Source: Cyclobacterium plantarum
GTDB lineage: Bacteria > Bacteroidota > Bacteroidia > Cytophagales > Cyclobacteriaceae
Length of the DNA: 64,000 nucleotides
Reading direction: 5' to 3'
NCBI RefSeq assembly: GCF_011290685.1
Contig: NZ_JAANYN010000009.1
Coordinates: 143,650 to 207,649, forward strand
Shown here: positions 63,701 to 64,000 of the stretch, piece after piece
How positions within the stretch are numbered: the first letter of the stretch is position 1
How the letters are laid out: every line of letters begins with the position of its first letter
Program-made: the position numbers and the translations under genes
Notes under the pieces: generated by a model
What the model was told of the DNA's origin: nothing
Seen by the model: the letters and a program-made list of their open reading frames with translations, nothing else
The model's database searches: none

Positions 63701-64000
63701 CTATAGATGTGATAAGACACGATTTAACCCTCTTTGCGTAAGGTAAATCGCAGTAATAGCGAGCCCCAAAAAGTTATCGGGAAGGCCGTAGATGCATCAG
63801 GAGCAGATGGACAATCCCTCTAACAAACGAGTACCCAACAACCAGAGAAAAAAATTATAATCTGCGCCACTTTTCTGCAGATTTTATGCCATTCGTAGGT
63901 TTAATGCACTCAGGAATCGAATAAAAAGCATTCGGGCTGCGGCAAGCTTCAGCAAGAGATGAAAAAAAAGTAAGCAATTCCTATCTGGCAATCTGCTATA
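63701..64000. other. End of window, no gene recognised
   Basis: No complete frame. Short peptide-like stretches can be read (KAVDASGADGQSL, ADFMPFVGLMHSG) but in different phases and interrupted, so this may be a decayed mobile element or gene continuing past the repeat; not identifiable. Confidence 0.3.

Noticed and set aside
1..64000. tRNA, rRNA, complete insertion sequences, prophage genes
   Set aside because: None could be recognised on either strand; only degenerate repeats without an intact transposase are present.

Overview
The window reads as chromosomal DNA of a Bacteroidota bacterium, most likely of the Saprospiria type (Lewinella/Haliscomenobacter-like). This is inferred from promoters of the Bacteroidota form (TTG, about 20 nt, TAnnTTAG), lipoproteins with loose lipoboxes, LytS/LytTR two-component pairs, many Sec-exported proteins ending the signal in AQ, and secreted caspase-like proteins. 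No rRNA, tRNA, CRISPR array or intact transposon was seen.

Layout. 0.3-2.1 kb: a LytS-type kinase and LytTR regulator. 2.4-48.7 kb: a very large same-strand array of ten related genes for exported repeat proteins. Most start with a signal peptide and ankyrin repeats, continue with 42-residue kinesin-light-chain-like TPR units (about 6 to 18 per gene), and end in a caspase-like protease domain: CHAT in eight loci and peptidase C14 in two. Some second genes of each pair lack the ankyrin part and begin MLKK. One locus is split by an amber codon. Interspersed are a sigma-like/anti-sigma-like pair (7.0-9.4 kb), a WD40-caspase (23.5-26.9 kb), a transglutaminase-like protein and an HExxH metalloprotease (33.5-35.3 kb), and two copies of a small secreted protein. 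Six ankyrin-type genes share an almost identical promoter.

48.9-53.8 kb (minus strand): a separate operon encoding a small secreted protein, a TPR protein, a trypsin-like PDZ lipoprotein protease and a caspase lipoprotein with a DUF4384-like C-terminus. 54.3-55.5 kb: a lipoprotein with carboxypeptidase-regulatory-like domains. 55.8-57.1 kb is a graveyard: an old repeat, a decayed caspase gene that has lost both catalytic residues, and a truncated WD40 gene. 57.3-60.7 kb: a small lipoprotein and a second TPR kinase/LytTR regulator pair. 60.9-63.2 kb: a frameshifted lipoprotein gene and two probable outer-membrane beta-barrel proteins. The end of the window holds a second copy of the 55.8 kb repeat.

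Working model (inference): the 3-49 kb array is a multigene family of extracytoplasmic ankyrin/TPR receptors fused to caspase-like effectors. They appear to be transcribed from shared promoters, and their repeat arrays and effector domains are reshuffled by recombination. The repeat organisation recalls fungal NLR-type recognition proteins, but placed outside the cytoplasm. Function (self/non-self recognition, prey or surface-protein processing, programmed death) cannot be decided from sequence alone.
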